Shown: one piece after another, positions 9,108 through 19,231 of the stretch
Position numbering within the stretch: the first letter of the stretch is position 1
How the letters are laid out: the number at the start of each line of letters is the position of its first letter
Assembly (NCBI GenBank): GCA_946965045.2
Contig: OX337232.1
Span: 1,488,001-1,552,000, forward strand
From: Epithemia pelagica
Lineage: Eukaryota > Bacillariophyta > Bacillariophyceae > Surirellales > Surirellaceae
Direction of reading: 5' to 3'
DNA length: 64,000 nt
Notes under the pieces: generated by a model
What the model was told of the DNA's origin: nothing
Databases searched by the model: none
What the model saw: the letters and a program-made list of their open reading frames with translations, nothing else
Program-made: the position numbers and the translations under genes

Positions 9108-10271
9108 ATGAACTATCGACAACTACCACTGCTGCTTGCCTTTTTGGTTCTGAATTGGATAGCAGGACCATGTTGTTGTTTCGGTTGGTCCTTTCCTTTT
9201 GCAGGCAAGCAACCGTCATTGGTTTCCACAACCACCACTACAACCCGTCCGTACAACCGACATGAGAACGGTGGCCCTGTTTCACCGGGGAAAACCGATC
9301 CTGTTGAATCGTCAATGTCCTTGCCTTTGGGATGGAATCGTCGTACGATACTACAGTTGTTGGGTGTTTTCGTGGGCAGTGGCATGATTCCGGACCAAAC
9401 GGGTAGACAAACTGCCTGGGCCGACGAGGGCACTGCCGCTACGGCAGCGAACGAAATTCTCACCATTGCACCATCGGGAGACGTGAGCAAGTTCTTTAGC
9501 GAAGCGCGAGCACTGGAATCGCAAGGCAATATGGCGGCAGCTCAACGATTGTACGCTCGTATTACACAAGTGGAACCTCAATTTATTTATGGATGGAGTC
9601 AATTGGGCAACACACAAACGGCCTTGGGCGAGTTGCCCGCAGCTCTCTCCTCCTATTCGCGAGCCATTGAGTTGTGTGTGGAAAACAATCGACGCGTCGA
9701 TGAAGCCAGTGCGGTGCCCGGTGGAGGCGGTGGTCGCAAATGCAGTGACTTGTACGTGTTGTTGTTGAATCGAGGGAGCATTCGATTGAATACGGGAGAA
9801 CCAGCCTTGGCCTTGCAAGATTTGAACCAAGCCAATTTGTTGCGTGGTCGACCGGATGCGGTAATTTTGCAAAACTTGGCGCGGGCCAAGGAAATCAATG
9901 GTCAATACGGGGGAGCCGATCGAGATTACACGACGGCCATTATGATGACCTCCAATGAGGTTAGTCCCTTTTGGTTGCGATCGGCCATGGTCAAGTTTCA
10001 GCTGGGAGATGGACAAAGTGCCCTGGATTTATTGAAACGTGTGGAAAACAAATTTCCACAAGCACCGGAAGTAAGAGCTGCCTATGCCGTCTTGTTGTCG
10101 GCCGTCAAGGGCGATCCCATTGCCGGCCAGCAAAAGTTTTTGGAAATTCCCGATCGAGCACGGGCCCGCTACGTGGACGAAACGTACTTGACAAAAAACA
10201 TTGCCTGGCCACCGGCCATGCGAGAAGAATTGGCCAATATTGCAAAGGCCGTCGGAGACCTTCCAAGATAG
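9108..10271 (+). CDS. TPR-repeat protein, predicted thylakoid lumen
   Basis: 387 residues from the ATG at 9108. The N-terminus is multipartite: an ER-type signal peptide (1-24, ending CCCFGW, with aromatic residues where the plastid AF motif would be), a Ser/Thr-rich transit segment, then a second hydrophobic segment at about 76-105 starting with a twin arginine (NRRTIL) and ending in an Ala-Trp-Ala site before DEG. This is the pattern of a Tat-dependent lumen protein. The mature part has at least three tetratricopeptide-like repeats (LESQGNMAAAQRLYARI, YGWSQLGNTQTALGELPAALSSYSRAIEL, LNRGSIRLNTGEPALALQDLNQA). TPR proteins of this kind scaffold protein complexes. Related lumen TPR proteins assist photosystem assembly in plants; a similar role here is inferred. 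Confidence 0.85.
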   Translation: MNYRQLPLLLAFLVLNWIAGPCCCFGWSFPFAGKQPSLVSTTTTTTRPYNRHENGGPVSPGKTDPVESSMSLPLGWNRRTILQLLGVFVGSGMIPDQTGRQTAWADEGTAATAANEILTIAPSGDVSKFFSEARALESQGNMAAAQRLYARITQVEPQFIYGWSQLGNTQTALGELPAALSSYSRAIELCVENNRRVDEASAVPGGGGGRKCSDLYVLLLNRGSIRLNTGEPALALQDLNQANLLRGRPDAVILQNLARAKEINGQYGGADRDYTTAIMMTSNEVSPFWLRSAMVKFQLGDGQSALDLLKRVENKFPQAPEVRAAYAVLLSAVKGDPIAGQQKFLEIPDRARARYVDETYLTKNIAWPPAMREELANIAKAVGDLPR

Positions 10272-10759
10272 GAGGGTACAGTAAGACTTTTTCCATTGAG
10301 TATTGAGTCTAGTGAAAGCTGGTGTACCTAGTTGTAAAAAAGCATCTTCTGTTGGATGGATTGAGTTACTCCAGGTTCCGAAGAGGATGGATGGAAACAT
10401 AAGATGTTCCTATTTTCAGCCTATCATTGCTAGCTTTTCGCACGGACCCGCTCCTTTGTAGTCGTCTATAGGTCGCCCTCATTTCTTTCTGGGGACTGAC
10501 GCAACGACTTCACCCGGTGAGTACTCACAAGTCTATGGGTCACCTACAAAGTACGCCACGTGGATCTTCGGTGCATGTCGCAGGGCGAACAAACGATGGA
10601 CGTCCGGTCGGTCTGTGTGGTGGTCGGCTGTCGCATCACTCGCATCACCACAACACCTATTCCATCGTTTGGTCTACTTTTCTGTCGAAGAACACACCAA
10701 CAAGTCAACAAGGTTTTCTTGTTCACATTCATCATCTCTTTGTGGTGCAATTTACCATC
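10272..10759. other. intergenic region, 5' flank of DnaJ
   Basis: 488 bp. The frame of the DnaJ gene is open back to 10517, but this part has no family similarity and precedes a clear signal peptide, so it is treated as 5' flank or UTR. Confidence 0.45.
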
Positions 10760-12133
10760 ATGATCTCTTCTTCGTTTTCTCGATGGATGGCTGTCGCAGT
10801 GTTGTGGACTGTTTCGACGACGTCGTCGTCCGAGGCCTTTGTTCCATCGCCACATCAGGGATTGCGTCCCTCTTCCTCGGCCACCTTTTTCTCGACAGAA
10901 ACCAGAACCAATGGTGTCGTTGGAGGCCGCTCTACTTCTACGACGAAAACTCGCTTGTACATGAGCACACGCAATCGAACGAATCGTGATTTTTATGCCA
11001 TTTTGGGTGTGGGTCGAACTGCCGATGCCAAGGAAATCAAGTCGGCCTATCGACGATTGGCCAAACAATACCACCCCGATGCCAATCCAGGTGAAGACAC
11101 GACAGAAAAGTTTCAAGAAATTAATCGAGCCTACGAAGTCTTGAACGATCCCAAACTCAAACAAAAGTACGACATGTTTGGCGAGCAGGGATTGGGCACT
11201 TCGGCCGCTTCCGATGCGGCCGGGGCCGGTTCTCCTTTTGGAGGACCCGGAGGATTTGGACAAGAAGTTGATTTGGGAGATATCTTTGACTCCTTTTTCG
11301 GCGGTGGCGGTGGTGGAATGGGCGGAGGCATGGGTGGTCGAGGCCGAGCTCGATCGGCCGGACCGGTGGTGGGCGACGATTTGCGGTTTGATTTGACGGT
11401 CGACTTTAAGACGGCCGTGTTTGGTGGAGAAGAAAAGGTTCGTATCCGACACTTGGAAACTTGCGATACCTGTTCCGGCACCGGTGTCAAACCGGGCAGT
11501 AAGGTATCAACCTGTTCGACCTGTGGCGGATCCGGTGTCACGGTCCAAGTCACGAGAACGCCGCTTGGAAACTTTCAGACGCAACAAACCTGTCCCACTT
11601 GTCGAGGAACGGGACAAATTATTGAAGAATATTGTGGAACCTGCGGTGGTCAAGGTGTCAACTCCAAATCCAAGCAAATTGCTGTCACCATTCCAGCTGG
11701 TATTGAAGATGGCAACAAATTGCGAGTTCGTGGGGAGGGTGACGCCGGTCCCAAGGGCGGACCGTCGGGTGACTTGTACATTTTTCTCAAGGTGAAACCG
11801 GATCCCCGATTCCGACGGGAGGGTCCTGAAATTTATTCGGAAGAAACCATTTCCTATGTCGATGCCATTTTGGGTGCCTCGGTGAAAACACCGGTTGTGG
11901 ACGGCGAAGTGACCATCAAGGTACCGCCCGGTACACAGCCAGGCCAAGTCATGAGGGTCAAGGGCAATGGTGCGCCAAGATTGGGGAACCCCGACTCGAG
12001 GGGAGACCATTATGTGACCATGAATGTGGAAATTCCAAAGGATTTGTCCAAGGAGGAAGAAGAATTGATCCAAAAACTAAAAGAAGTCCGGGAAAAGAAG
12101 GGCGGCAATGGCTTTTTCAACCGAAAGAAGTAA
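10760..12133 (+). CDS. dnaJ: plastid type-I DnaJ (Hsp40) co-chaperone
   Basis: 457 residues from the ATG at 10760, chosen because a signal peptide follows immediately and ends in SEAFVPS, a plastid-import cleavage motif; an upstream in-frame ATG at 10517 would bury it. The order is: J domain (about 76-140, YHPDAN with the HPD loop that stimulates Hsp70 ATPase), Gly/Phe linker (about 148-195), four CxxCxGxG zinc repeats (CDTCSGTG, CSTCGGSG, CPTCRGTG, CGTCGGQG; about 235-305), and both C-terminal beta-domains (VRGEGDAG, DLYIFLKVKPDPRF, PGTQPGQV). This is a complete DnaJ. It is a co-chaperone for plastid Hsp70, preventing aggregation and aiding folding. A divergent paralogue lies at 58320-61970. 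Confidence 0.93.
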   Translation: MISSSFSRWMAVAVLWTVSTTSSSEAFVPSPHQGLRPSSSATFFSTETRTNGVVGGRSTSTTKTRLYMSTRNRTNRDFYAILGVGRTADAKEIKSAYRRLAKQYHPDANPGEDTTEKFQEINRAYEVLNDPKLKQKYDMFGEQGLGTSAASDAAGAGSPFGGPGGFGQEVDLGDIFDSFFGGGGGGMGGGMGGRGRARSAGPVVGDDLRFDLTVDFKTAVFGGEEKVRIRHLETCDTCSGTGVKPGSKVSTCSTCGGSGVTVQVTRTPLGNFQTQQTCPTCRGTGQIIEEYCGTCGGQGVNSKSKQIAVTIPAGIEDGNKLRVRGEGDAGPKGGPSGDLYIFLKVKPDPRFRREGPEIYSEETISYVDAILGASVKTPVVDGEVTIKVPPGTQPGQVMRVKGNGAPRLGNPDSRGDHYVTMNVEIPKDLSKEEEELIQKLKEVREKKGGNGFFNRKK

Positions 12134-12273
12134 ATTTACGAAAAATGTTAGCTATGTAGTTTGATTTTGCTTTCATACGCATGTCTACTTTGAGCCGTTT
12201 TGGTAGAAGTAACCAAAACAACTTAGAGATAATATGTGGAACATGAACGGACAAGTAATGTCTCCTCATTGGA

Positions 12274-14382
12274 TCAAGCCTTTTTCGTGGCCGTAACCAC
12301 ATAGAGTGGATCCCCCACAATGCGCCCGCTGCGAGGATTGCGGACCGACAGGTCCTGCGCATCAATGGTGGCAAACAATTCTGGCTGACAAAAATGCAGA
12401 TAAGATCCTACTGTATAGGCATGATCGACGTCATCGGCTCCTGTCCACAAGGCCACGGCCTTGCTCAAAAACAAGCGATTGGAAAAGAGAATGTGAACGG
12501 CACCTCCAGGACGGAGGATTCGTCCAATCTCACGACAAACCTCCAATGGTTGCGTCAGATAATCAATCGACAATTGACAAAACACAACGTCAAACGAGGC
12601 ATCTTGAAAGGGCAAGACGGGATTGTCATTCAAATCTTGTACGGTCCATTCTGTCAGCGAGGGATTTGCTCTCAATTCATTCGCATTCATACCCAACCCC
12701 GCCACCCGAAGGGGTCTTGTGGTTGCTGTTGTGGTCAACGAGGATGGAAAGTGACTGGTCCAACTGGAACACAAATCAAGTACGGCAACGTCATCCTTTT
12801 GTGTACTGACAACCGTTTTCAACACATTGGCAATATAGGACGTCATGGTTTGCACCGCCTGCTCATCGACATGCTCTACGAATCGAGGTTCTTGATAAAA
12901 CAAGGAATCTTGGGAGGAATCGAGTCGCGCAAACAGTTTGGAATTGCGTTGACTGGTACCATCCAGGACAAAGGGATTGCCGTCGGCTTCCCACTGTTGG
13001 GGAATGGCCGAAGCGATTTCTCCCACATCCGGTAACAAGGTACCTGTCTTGGAGTCGCTGTACATGGCCGACGCTAGCTCAGGAACAAGAACTCGACTAA
13101 TGACTCCAAACAGGCCGACGGATGCTGCCGTGGACAAAAAAGATGCTCGGTCAAGTGCGAGTGGAATTGGTGAGACTGCTGCTGTGGATTTGGGTGTGGG
13201 TCTCAGAATGGAAAAGGAAGAAGACGAGGAGTTTGGCGAATCCGATAAGGATGAAAAGGAGCTGAAAGTGGAGCCATTCTCGGTTCCTGAAGAAACAGTA
13301 GTATCCACGCTTGTGGTTGTGGTGGTGGTTGCTGGTGTCGTTCGTTGTGCGTTGCGGACCAGTTTGCAGGAATATCGATGAATGGGCGAGGGACCGTACT
13401 GACGAATGGCGGCCAAATGGGCCGGTGTCCCATATCCCTTGTGTCGTTCCAAGCCATATTTGGGATACCGTTGGGCCAAGTCGTCCAACAGACGGTCTCG
13501 GGTCACGTGCGCCAGTATTGAGGCCAGGGCAATGGTATAGACGGTATTGTCTCCTCCCACCCATGGACGAGAAAGAACCGACAAGCCCTTGGGAGAGGAG
13601 GGTCCATCCACAATGCTCAATATATCATGACGAAAATCAGTAGTTGACATAGCAGAAGTGGCATCGACTGGTTCTATCGTAGGAAGAGAATCCACCTTGA
13701 GTCCTCGAGTCGGTTCGAGTTCCAGTTCCGTGACTAGTCGTTCAATAGATTCGGCAAAGCAGTCAGCTATTGCATGGGAGACGGATTCAGCGGCATCAAT
13801 CTGTTGAGGCGATCGTATCGAAATAGTCCATTTATAATACTGTGGTTGTTCTTGTATCTGTTGAAAAATTCGGAATCGTTCCCTTCGAGACAAGCGCTTG
13901 CCATCTTCGACACCAGGAATGAACCAGTCAGGTTGAGGAAGACTTGGGTCCTGACGAACCCGGTGTTGAATGCTCCGATTGGTGTTGTTGCAATCTTTCT
14001 CGTTCTTGAGTCCCACAAGACAGCAAGTTGCCGTGACAATGGGACCTGCCAAGCTTCCTGTACCCGATTCATCACTTCCCAAAATGTATCGTTGAGGAAG
14101 ATCGTATTCAACAGCCAAGGGATCTTTTTGACGAGGTGCATGATGGAGGGGTCGATATCGTTGGTGATTGTTGTTGGGGTATATGCTATTCGAACTGGGG
14201 CGCTGTCGTCGCCGTCTCTTGGAAGTGGCATAGCCAGAAACACTCATGCAACCACCAACAGTGGAAACAAGCACAATCCAAACAATGAATCGACCTCCAG
14301 CAAAGTGTCGCTCATCACTGGTGGCGTACGAGAGTAACATATTGCTGGTACAAAACACTAGTAGGCATTGGAACGAGATCAT
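12274..14382 (-). CDS. RNase HII fused to a SAM-dependent methyltransferase
   Basis: 702 residues from the ATG complementary to 14380-14382. Two hydrophobic segments and a basic region at the N-terminus suggest organelle targeting. The RNase HII domain (about 95-350) has GSDESGTGSLAGP (family GIDEAGRGPLAGP; catalytic Asp and Glu), VEDGKRLS, a later IVDG Asp, and the SILAHVTRDR...YPKYGLERHKGYGT...IHRYS block, so all four acidic DEDD residues are present. It removes RNA from RNA-DNA hybrids. A Thr/Ser linker follows, then a hydrophobic segment ending in Ala-Ser-Ala (about 415-445) that looks like a thylakoid-transfer signal. The methyltransferase half has VLDLCSSW (about 534), GMNANEL, DASFDVVFC and RILRPGG, as in conserved plastid methyltransferase-like proteins. 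No stop or obvious splice sites separate the halves; two tandem genes with an unrecognised boundary remain possible. Confidence 0.85.
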   Translation of the reverse strand: MISFQCLLVFCTSNMLLSYATSDERHFAGGRFIVWIVLVSTVGGCMSVSGYATSKRRRRQRPSSNSIYPNNNHQRYRPLHHAPRQKDPLAVEYDLPQRYILGSDESGTGSLAGPIVTATCCLVGLKNEKDCNNTNRSIQHRVRQDPSLPQPDWFIPGVEDGKRLSRRERFRIFQQIQEQPQYYKWTISIRSPQQIDAAESVSHAIADCFAESIERLVTELELEPTRGLKVDSLPTIEPVDATSAMSTTDFRHDILSIVDGPSSPKGLSVLSRPWVGGDNTVYTIALASILAHVTRDRLLDDLAQRYPKYGLERHKGYGTPAHLAAIRQYGPSPIHRYSCKLVRNAQRTTPATTTTTTSVDTTVSSGTENGSTFSSFSSLSDSPNSSSSSFSILRPTPKSTAAVSPIPLALDRASFLSTAASVGLFGVISRVLVPELASAMYSDSKTGTLLPDVGEIASAIPQQWEADGNPFVLDGTSQRNSKLFARLDSSQDSLFYQEPRFVEHVDEQAVQTMTSYIANVLKTVVSTQKDDVAVLDLCSSWTSHFPSSLTTTATTRPLRVAGLGMNANELRANPSLTEWTVQDLNDNPVLPFQDASFDVVFCQLSIDYLTQPLEVCREIGRILRPGGAVHILFSNRLFLSKAVALWTGADDVDHAYTVGSYLHFCQPELFATIDAQDLSVRNPRSGRIVGDPLYVVTATKKA

Positions 14383-14587
14383 CCACAAGCGGCGGTTGCC
14401 ATCATCTCATGGCGCTTTTTGTGCGTCACGATGATGCGCGCTCCATCAGCGAATGAAAAGAGCCCTTTGGTCGCTTTTAAGCAGTCACGTAAAAAAGTAG
14501 TCGTGATTTAGACGTCATCGCAGCCGATTTTGCACCAGATTTCAATTGACCTTTGGAAACGAGAGAGAACGCCATAGCTTGTACATC

Positions 14588-16489
14588 ATGACAGTGTTTG
14601 ACGCTCAAGAACGTCTCTTGGCATCACCTGTTATACTTGTTCCTCCCGCCAACATTGACGGCACAGCGTCACTGGAAAAGGACTACAAAAAGGGACTTCC
14701 CGATGTTTGGGATTTCCGCTTGGAAACCTTGCAACAAGTGGGCCTCGTCCGTCCTCACGCTGCTTCGTCTTCTTCCGAACAAGAACCGAGTTCATTACTG
14801 TCTCTTGCCTGGTCGCCGTTCTCAGTGTCGGAACAAATGCTATACACACTGGTCGAAGAGCATAAGGTTCTAACTATCCAAATTCAAGTCGCAAGTCAAG
14901 CATATGCATCCTACCCAGTGTCGCCCTTGGATGGAACGAAACGTTTGGGAACAGAACATGGTACTGTCAAAACGGATCATCCGTGGAACAGTCCTTCGGG
15001 TGTGACGGTGCTAGTGGAGTTTGGGTCTGATATTTCCTCCGTTTCGTACGAGCACCAAAGGCACCACTTTGGTCGGGTCCTCGATTACATGTTGCGACAA
15101 CGATGGGTCTTGGCCTCCTTGGGGAATTCCGTGGACAGTCGTCGGTTACACCGCCATGTTTCCGCCACTTCTTCCACCAATCACGACAATACCACGACGA
15201 TTATTATGAGCCTGACACTTCCCACGGATGGAGGAGCGGCATTGTCTTCCGAAGGCGTAGAGGCCGTGGCTACCCATTTGTGGCCTTGTCAGGGAAGAAA
15301 GGGCCTTGCAGGTCTTTATTCTAGTACAGAATGGTCCAGTCGATTGCTGGGTACTATGTCCTCCACAAAGTATCCCAAACTACAAACATCACTCGGACTA
15401 GCCGGACACCGCCGTCGAGGATGGTGGATGCAGTTGGATTTGCAGGCATTCTCCCATCACAACCCAAACGATCTCATTTCACTCTCGACGGGCGTGCACT
15501 GGAGTGCCCTGGCAAAACCCATGCTCCCAAAAAATAACAAAAATGACGCTTCTCCTTCCCAGTTCTGGAGCCATGTATTGGGTGTCTCGGAGGAGCAGTT
15601 TCAAAAGACGGTTCAACACTGTCCCATGGTACGAAACACGTCTCTGGAAATCATGGCAGACTCCTTCAAGCCATCAATGGTCGACACCGAACCAAATCAC
15701 ATCAACTGGAGTGCGGTGGACCAACCCTCCCCACGGTTGCAACTCTTTTCTCATTTGGAGCGACCGAATGGGCCTGTAAATCACGGTCGGCTGCTTACGA
15801 CCTTGGAAAATCATGATCCACAGTGTACGGCATCTGTTGACCTCTTTCATGCCATTCCTCGCCTTCTTTTGCATCCCCTGTGGCATTCTTTTGAGGCCAG
15901 TGTTCAAAATATTCACAATGCCCAACCACAAGAAATTGTCATGCCCATGGTAGAATTCCTGCCCGACGACATGTACCTCTTGTCCTTGCTCAATGCCACT
16001 GTGCCACCCCTCAGTCGTGTCACCATGGCATTGGACTACGAACCGGCCTTTTTGCCATCCTTTGAATGGTTTCCGGGTGATGCCAATCGAGGCATTGAAT
16101 TTGCTCCAGCACGGGCCCACGTCAGACTCCAGTGTCCTCCTCCACAACACTCGGAAGCACGCGAATCGACGACAACCACCACACTGTGGTTGTTTGCCGA
16201 ATCCCTCTTGTTTTTGCCACCCCTTCCGGACATGAGCATGCCCTTTAATGTCTTGTCCCTCTCCTGTACCTTGGCCAGTTTTGTCATTGGTGCCTTGCTC
16301 AATTCACTCTTGCGACGAGGACGAGACAAACTCAAGTATGACTTGTATCCGGAATCAAAACCTACTCGCCGAGGGCTGTTGACAAAACTCAAGGACGTGC
16401 TTTCGAAGAAAAAGAAGAAGAACCAGTTGAAAGCATCCAACAAGGACAAGGACAAGGACAAGGAGTCTTCCAAAGTCAAAGTGGAGTAG
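14588..16489 (+). CDS. PIGT: GPI transamidase subunit PIG-T (Gpi16)
   Basis: 633 residues from the ATG at 14588; the frame opens at a TTG at 14546, so an upstream exon with the usual signal peptide may be missed. The family marks are WPCQGRKGLAGLYSSTEW (human-type CKGKAGLASLL), RVTMALDYEPAFLPSFEWFPGDANRG (PIG-T: E.A.L...E..PD.N.G) and the C-terminal membrane segment PDMSMPFNVLSLSCT (human PDFSMPYNVICLTCT), followed by a basic Lys-rich tail. PIG-T is an ER membrane subunit of the GPI transamidase that attaches GPI anchors to protein C-termini and stabilises the complex. It is transcribed divergently from the RNase HII gene, about 205 bp apart. Confidence 0.87.
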   Translation: MTVFDAQERLLASPVILVPPANIDGTASLEKDYKKGLPDVWDFRLETLQQVGLVRPHAASSSSEQEPSSLLSLAWSPFSVSEQMLYTLVEEHKVLTIQIQVASQAYASYPVSPLDGTKRLGTEHGTVKTDHPWNSPSGVTVLVEFGSDISSVSYEHQRHHFGRVLDYMLRQRWVLASLGNSVDSRRLHRHVSATSSTNHDNTTTIIMSLTLPTDGGAALSSEGVEAVATHLWPCQGRKGLAGLYSSTEWSSRLLGTMSSTKYPKLQTSLGLAGHRRRGWWMQLDLQAFSHHNPNDLISLSTGVHWSALAKPMLPKNNKNDASPSQFWSHVLGVSEEQFQKTVQHCPMVRNTSLEIMADSFKPSMVDTEPNHINWSAVDQPSPRLQLFSHLERPNGPVNHGRLLTTLENHDPQCTASVDLFHAIPRLLLHPLWHSFEASVQNIHNAQPQEIVMPMVEFLPDDMYLLSLLNATVPPLSRVTMALDYEPAFLPSFEWFPGDANRGIEFAPARAHVRLQCPPPQHSEARESTTTTTLWLFAESLLFLPPLPDMSMPFNVLSLSCTLASFVIGALLNSLLRRGRDKLKYDLYPESKPTRRGLLTKLKDVLSKKKKKNQLKASNKDKDKDKESSKVKVE

Positions 16490-16641
16490 GCAGGGCCGTT
16501 TTCGTTTTCGCTTTGCTGTTGTTGTTCTTTTTGGTTCTCTCTACAGGAAGAACCACTATTCAGCATGACATGACGCTGGAAATACATGATACTATTCTAA
16601 TGTTTTTGTTGGTTGGATCAACTTGATTCATTCACAATGCC

Positions 16642-17103
16642 TCAAAAGCAAAACGCTGTGGAATGGCCAATGCGAAACCACGCAGTGGGTAAAGTGCTGA
16701 CAGTCAGCATTCCTCCTTGGACAAGAACGGCCCGTGCCCTCTCTCGTTGCAACTGTATTAGACTAGCCCATACACTTGCTTGTGTTGTAACTGCCGACTA
16801 TAGCGTATCCAGTCTAGAGCAAGTGGGTGATGTAAGAATATCTCATACCTTCCTGTTTGTGTTGGCTTTTGTTTTGTTGTGTCTTGGTGCATTTTCCATC
16901 CATTGTCGGGAATAGAAGTCTTGCAATCCAGGCTGGCAGACATGGGCTTCCCAAAACTTTTGCTTGTCGAGATAGGAATAACAGGAGGCACTGGGAGTCA
17001 CACTAAGGGCTGAAACCATGACAATGAGTCGTAGTGACAATGATGATTGGGACAAGGAATCCAGTCGGTTTGTTCCTCGCACAAAGAAACTTCGTCCAGA
17101 CAT
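16642..17103 (-). CDS. small hypothetical protein, two exons
   Basis: This is a proposed gene of 121 residues. Exon 1 is 16849-17103 (ATG at 17103), the intron 16753-16848 (96 nt, GTATGAG donor, CTAATACAG acceptor, phase 0) and exon 2 16642-16752. The intron removes a stop and continues an open frame with a basic helix (LQRERARAVLVQGG). The N-terminal 45 residues are Ser/Leu/Arg-rich with a hydrophobic stretch, compatible with an organelle leader or signal anchor. A segment rich in Trp, Phe and His follows. I recognise no family. An upstream exon on the same strand (around 17200) is possible. Confidence 0.35.
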
Positions 17104-17383
17104 TTCCGAACCTGATCCTGCACTCGACTCATTGTACTGTCATTCCTGTATCGAATCTCTTTGTAGTTCTTTGGTTTTCAGAGTGTCCCAGAAATTTCTC
17201 TCTGCCATTGCCATTGTAGATGTACTTTTCGATCCTCTCCCACGGGACTACAACTGCACGCGCGACTGCCTTTTGGGGGCATGATCAAAAGGTGAGATAG
17301 CAACCGCGAGGGTTTAATCGAGGGAATCTTTTTTTCTTGTGGGGCGCCAAAAGATTTTGTCGGTCGAGTTTCGCGTTTTGACC

Positions 17384-18538
17384 ATGGTGGAAGGAACGCA
17401 ATCACGACGACCGACAATGCCAACCATAGATCGAAACAGTTCACTGGTATTCCGAGGAAGCTCTTGCCGACGTTCAAGAATGATTTATAGTTTCATTCTT
17501 ATTGGGTGTTGGTGCGCGATGGGATCTTATTCCCTGGTCCTTCCGATCACCACCATTCCACGTCGTCCAATGCCGGGGACGACCCCTTCTTCTTCTTCTT
17601 GCAACTCTTGGTCGTCGCATGCTTCATCATCACCACCACGACCGTCTCGTCTTTCCATAATGACTCGCACCAGGCGCAATATCCTGCAGCTTGGACTCTC
17701 CAACGACAAGGACAACCACGTTCGTCGACCCGCGTCTTCTTCTTCCAACTTGGAAGTGAGTATTCAAACCTTGCAAATGCTGACCAATCCCAAACGACGA
17801 GGACGATTGCGCAACGATATTGCCACAAAGTATCCTCTGGTACCATCCACGTTGATTGACTGGGGCATTGATATGGTCGCTTCCACCTTTTCCTCCCTGT
17901 CTCCCCAGTTGATCCAACAAGCCTTGGAACCCGGTGGCATGAAACAGGTCCGTCCCAAACTCAAAGAGCGAGTCATTACCTTGGCCTTGCAACAAGAAGT
18001 CGTCCAAGATATTCCTTTGTTATCGACCGTCGATAAGCGTCGTGTCTTGGATGCCATTCTCGATGCCATGCTGGATCGGGCCTTGCAAGATGTCGAATGG
18101 ATCTTGTTGCCACCCGAACAACGCTTGCAAAGTTTATACGATGAATTGCACGATATTGCTCATCTCGAAATGACTCGGTGGCAAGTTGTATGGTTTTATC
18201 TGCAACGACCATCCCTGATCGTTTCGCCCTTTTCCAAGACTGTGGCGGGTATCCTGTGGATGGGGACCGCATCTGTCATGGCATGGACCATGGTGCGCCT
18301 TCTTTTGGGGTCCCTACTGACGACATGCATCTCCTCGTGGGTACAATCGACAGTCCTCGCTTCACCCTGGAGTCAGACAGTCGTGACAAACTGTCAAGGA
18401 GTTCTTTCGAACCTTGCTCAAAGCCTACTGTCGACACAAATTGGTTCCTCCCTTTCCTCCCTTGGATTCCTTGGTGGTTTGTTTCCTGCTCCACCACCAC
18501 CCGCTACGGGAGGCTTTTGGAATTGGCTGGTTCGGTAA
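17384..18538 (+). CDS. uncharacterised protein, predicted plastid or membrane
   Basis: 384 residues from the ATG at 17384; a second in-frame ATG at 17480 begins directly at a signal-peptide-like stretch (MIYSFILIGCWCAMG) and may be the real start. A Ser/Pro/Arg-rich transit-like segment follows. The body is mostly helical (LEVSIQTLQMLTNPKRRGR onward) with DWGIDMVASTFSSLSPQLIQQALEPGG and many Leu/Asp/Arg helices. One or two membrane segments occur near residues 300-325 (VAGILWMGTASVMAWTMVRL) and the C-terminus is Gly/Pro-rich (PAPPPPATGGFWNWLVR). I do not recognise the family. Plastid inner-membrane or thylakoid location is a guess from the leader and the TM segments. Confidence 0.7.
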   Translation: MVEGTQSRRPTMPTIDRNSSLVFRGSSCRRSRMIYSFILIGCWCAMGSYSLVLPITTIPRRPMPGTTPSSSSCNSWSSHASSSPPRPSRLSIMTRTRRNILQLGLSNDKDNHVRRPASSSSNLEVSIQTLQMLTNPKRRGRLRNDIATKYPLVPSTLIDWGIDMVASTFSSLSPQLIQQALEPGGMKQVRPKLKERVITLALQQEVVQDIPLLSTVDKRRVLDAILDAMLDRALQDVEWILLPPEQRLQSLYDELHDIAHLEMTRWQVVWFYLQRPSLIVSPFSKTVAGILWMGTASVMAWTMVRLLLGSLLTTCISSWVQSTVLASPWSQTVVTNCQGVLSNLAQSLLSTQIGSSLSSLGFLGGLFPAPPPPATGGFWNWLVR

Positions 18539-19231
18539 AAGGGTCCAGAATTCGGACCATATTCCATGCGAGTTGTTACAAAACTGTGTTTGGATCTCGT
18601 GCAGTACCGAGCCGAATAATATGGACAAGAAACACCAACGATCCATGGTGTGGTGGCAATCGAACGAGCCTGCTATTACTCGACGCCATTTTGCAGAAAA
18701 AACTGTCATAGTTATACGTGGCAGTACTTCGTCCCATAGAGCCATTTAGAAACACGAGACGTGGTCGAGTGATGTTGTGAACTCCAACCGTTGAGACAAC
18801 AGACCAATGTCTTTTTTTTCAAAAGTTTACATGCAGCTCGAAATCTCTAGAATTGTACCATGGAACGAACTATGTTCTTGTAGGTAGTTTCGTAGGAGAA
18901 GGGGTGTGAAATCTATACAGTGTGTTATTGGGATAGGCGACAATGATGAAATCCCTGCTGGCTGTTGGAGAGGGAGTGTTTCAAAAACAAAACTCCCAAG
19001 GACTGCACATGGTTTGTGGATTGGTAAACGCAGTTTTGTTCCAGAGGATGTGGACCAGGCGCCTCGTTTCGATAGTGTGTGTGTCGAACACATTCCGAGA
19101 GTGAATCACGGCTTTTGGTGCCCATTTCAGTCTCTTTTTCCCATACGAGACAGTTAACCCCCTCTGCCTCACCTTACACGGTCTACCGTGACCTGTGCGT
19201 ACAGGTACAGACGCCTCTCTATGTTTTGTAG
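18539..19231. other. intergenic region
   Basis: 693 bp between the convergent ends of the uncharacterised gene and the kinase gene. It contains a T8 run near 18811. The small frames here have no recognisable domain. Confidence 0.4.
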
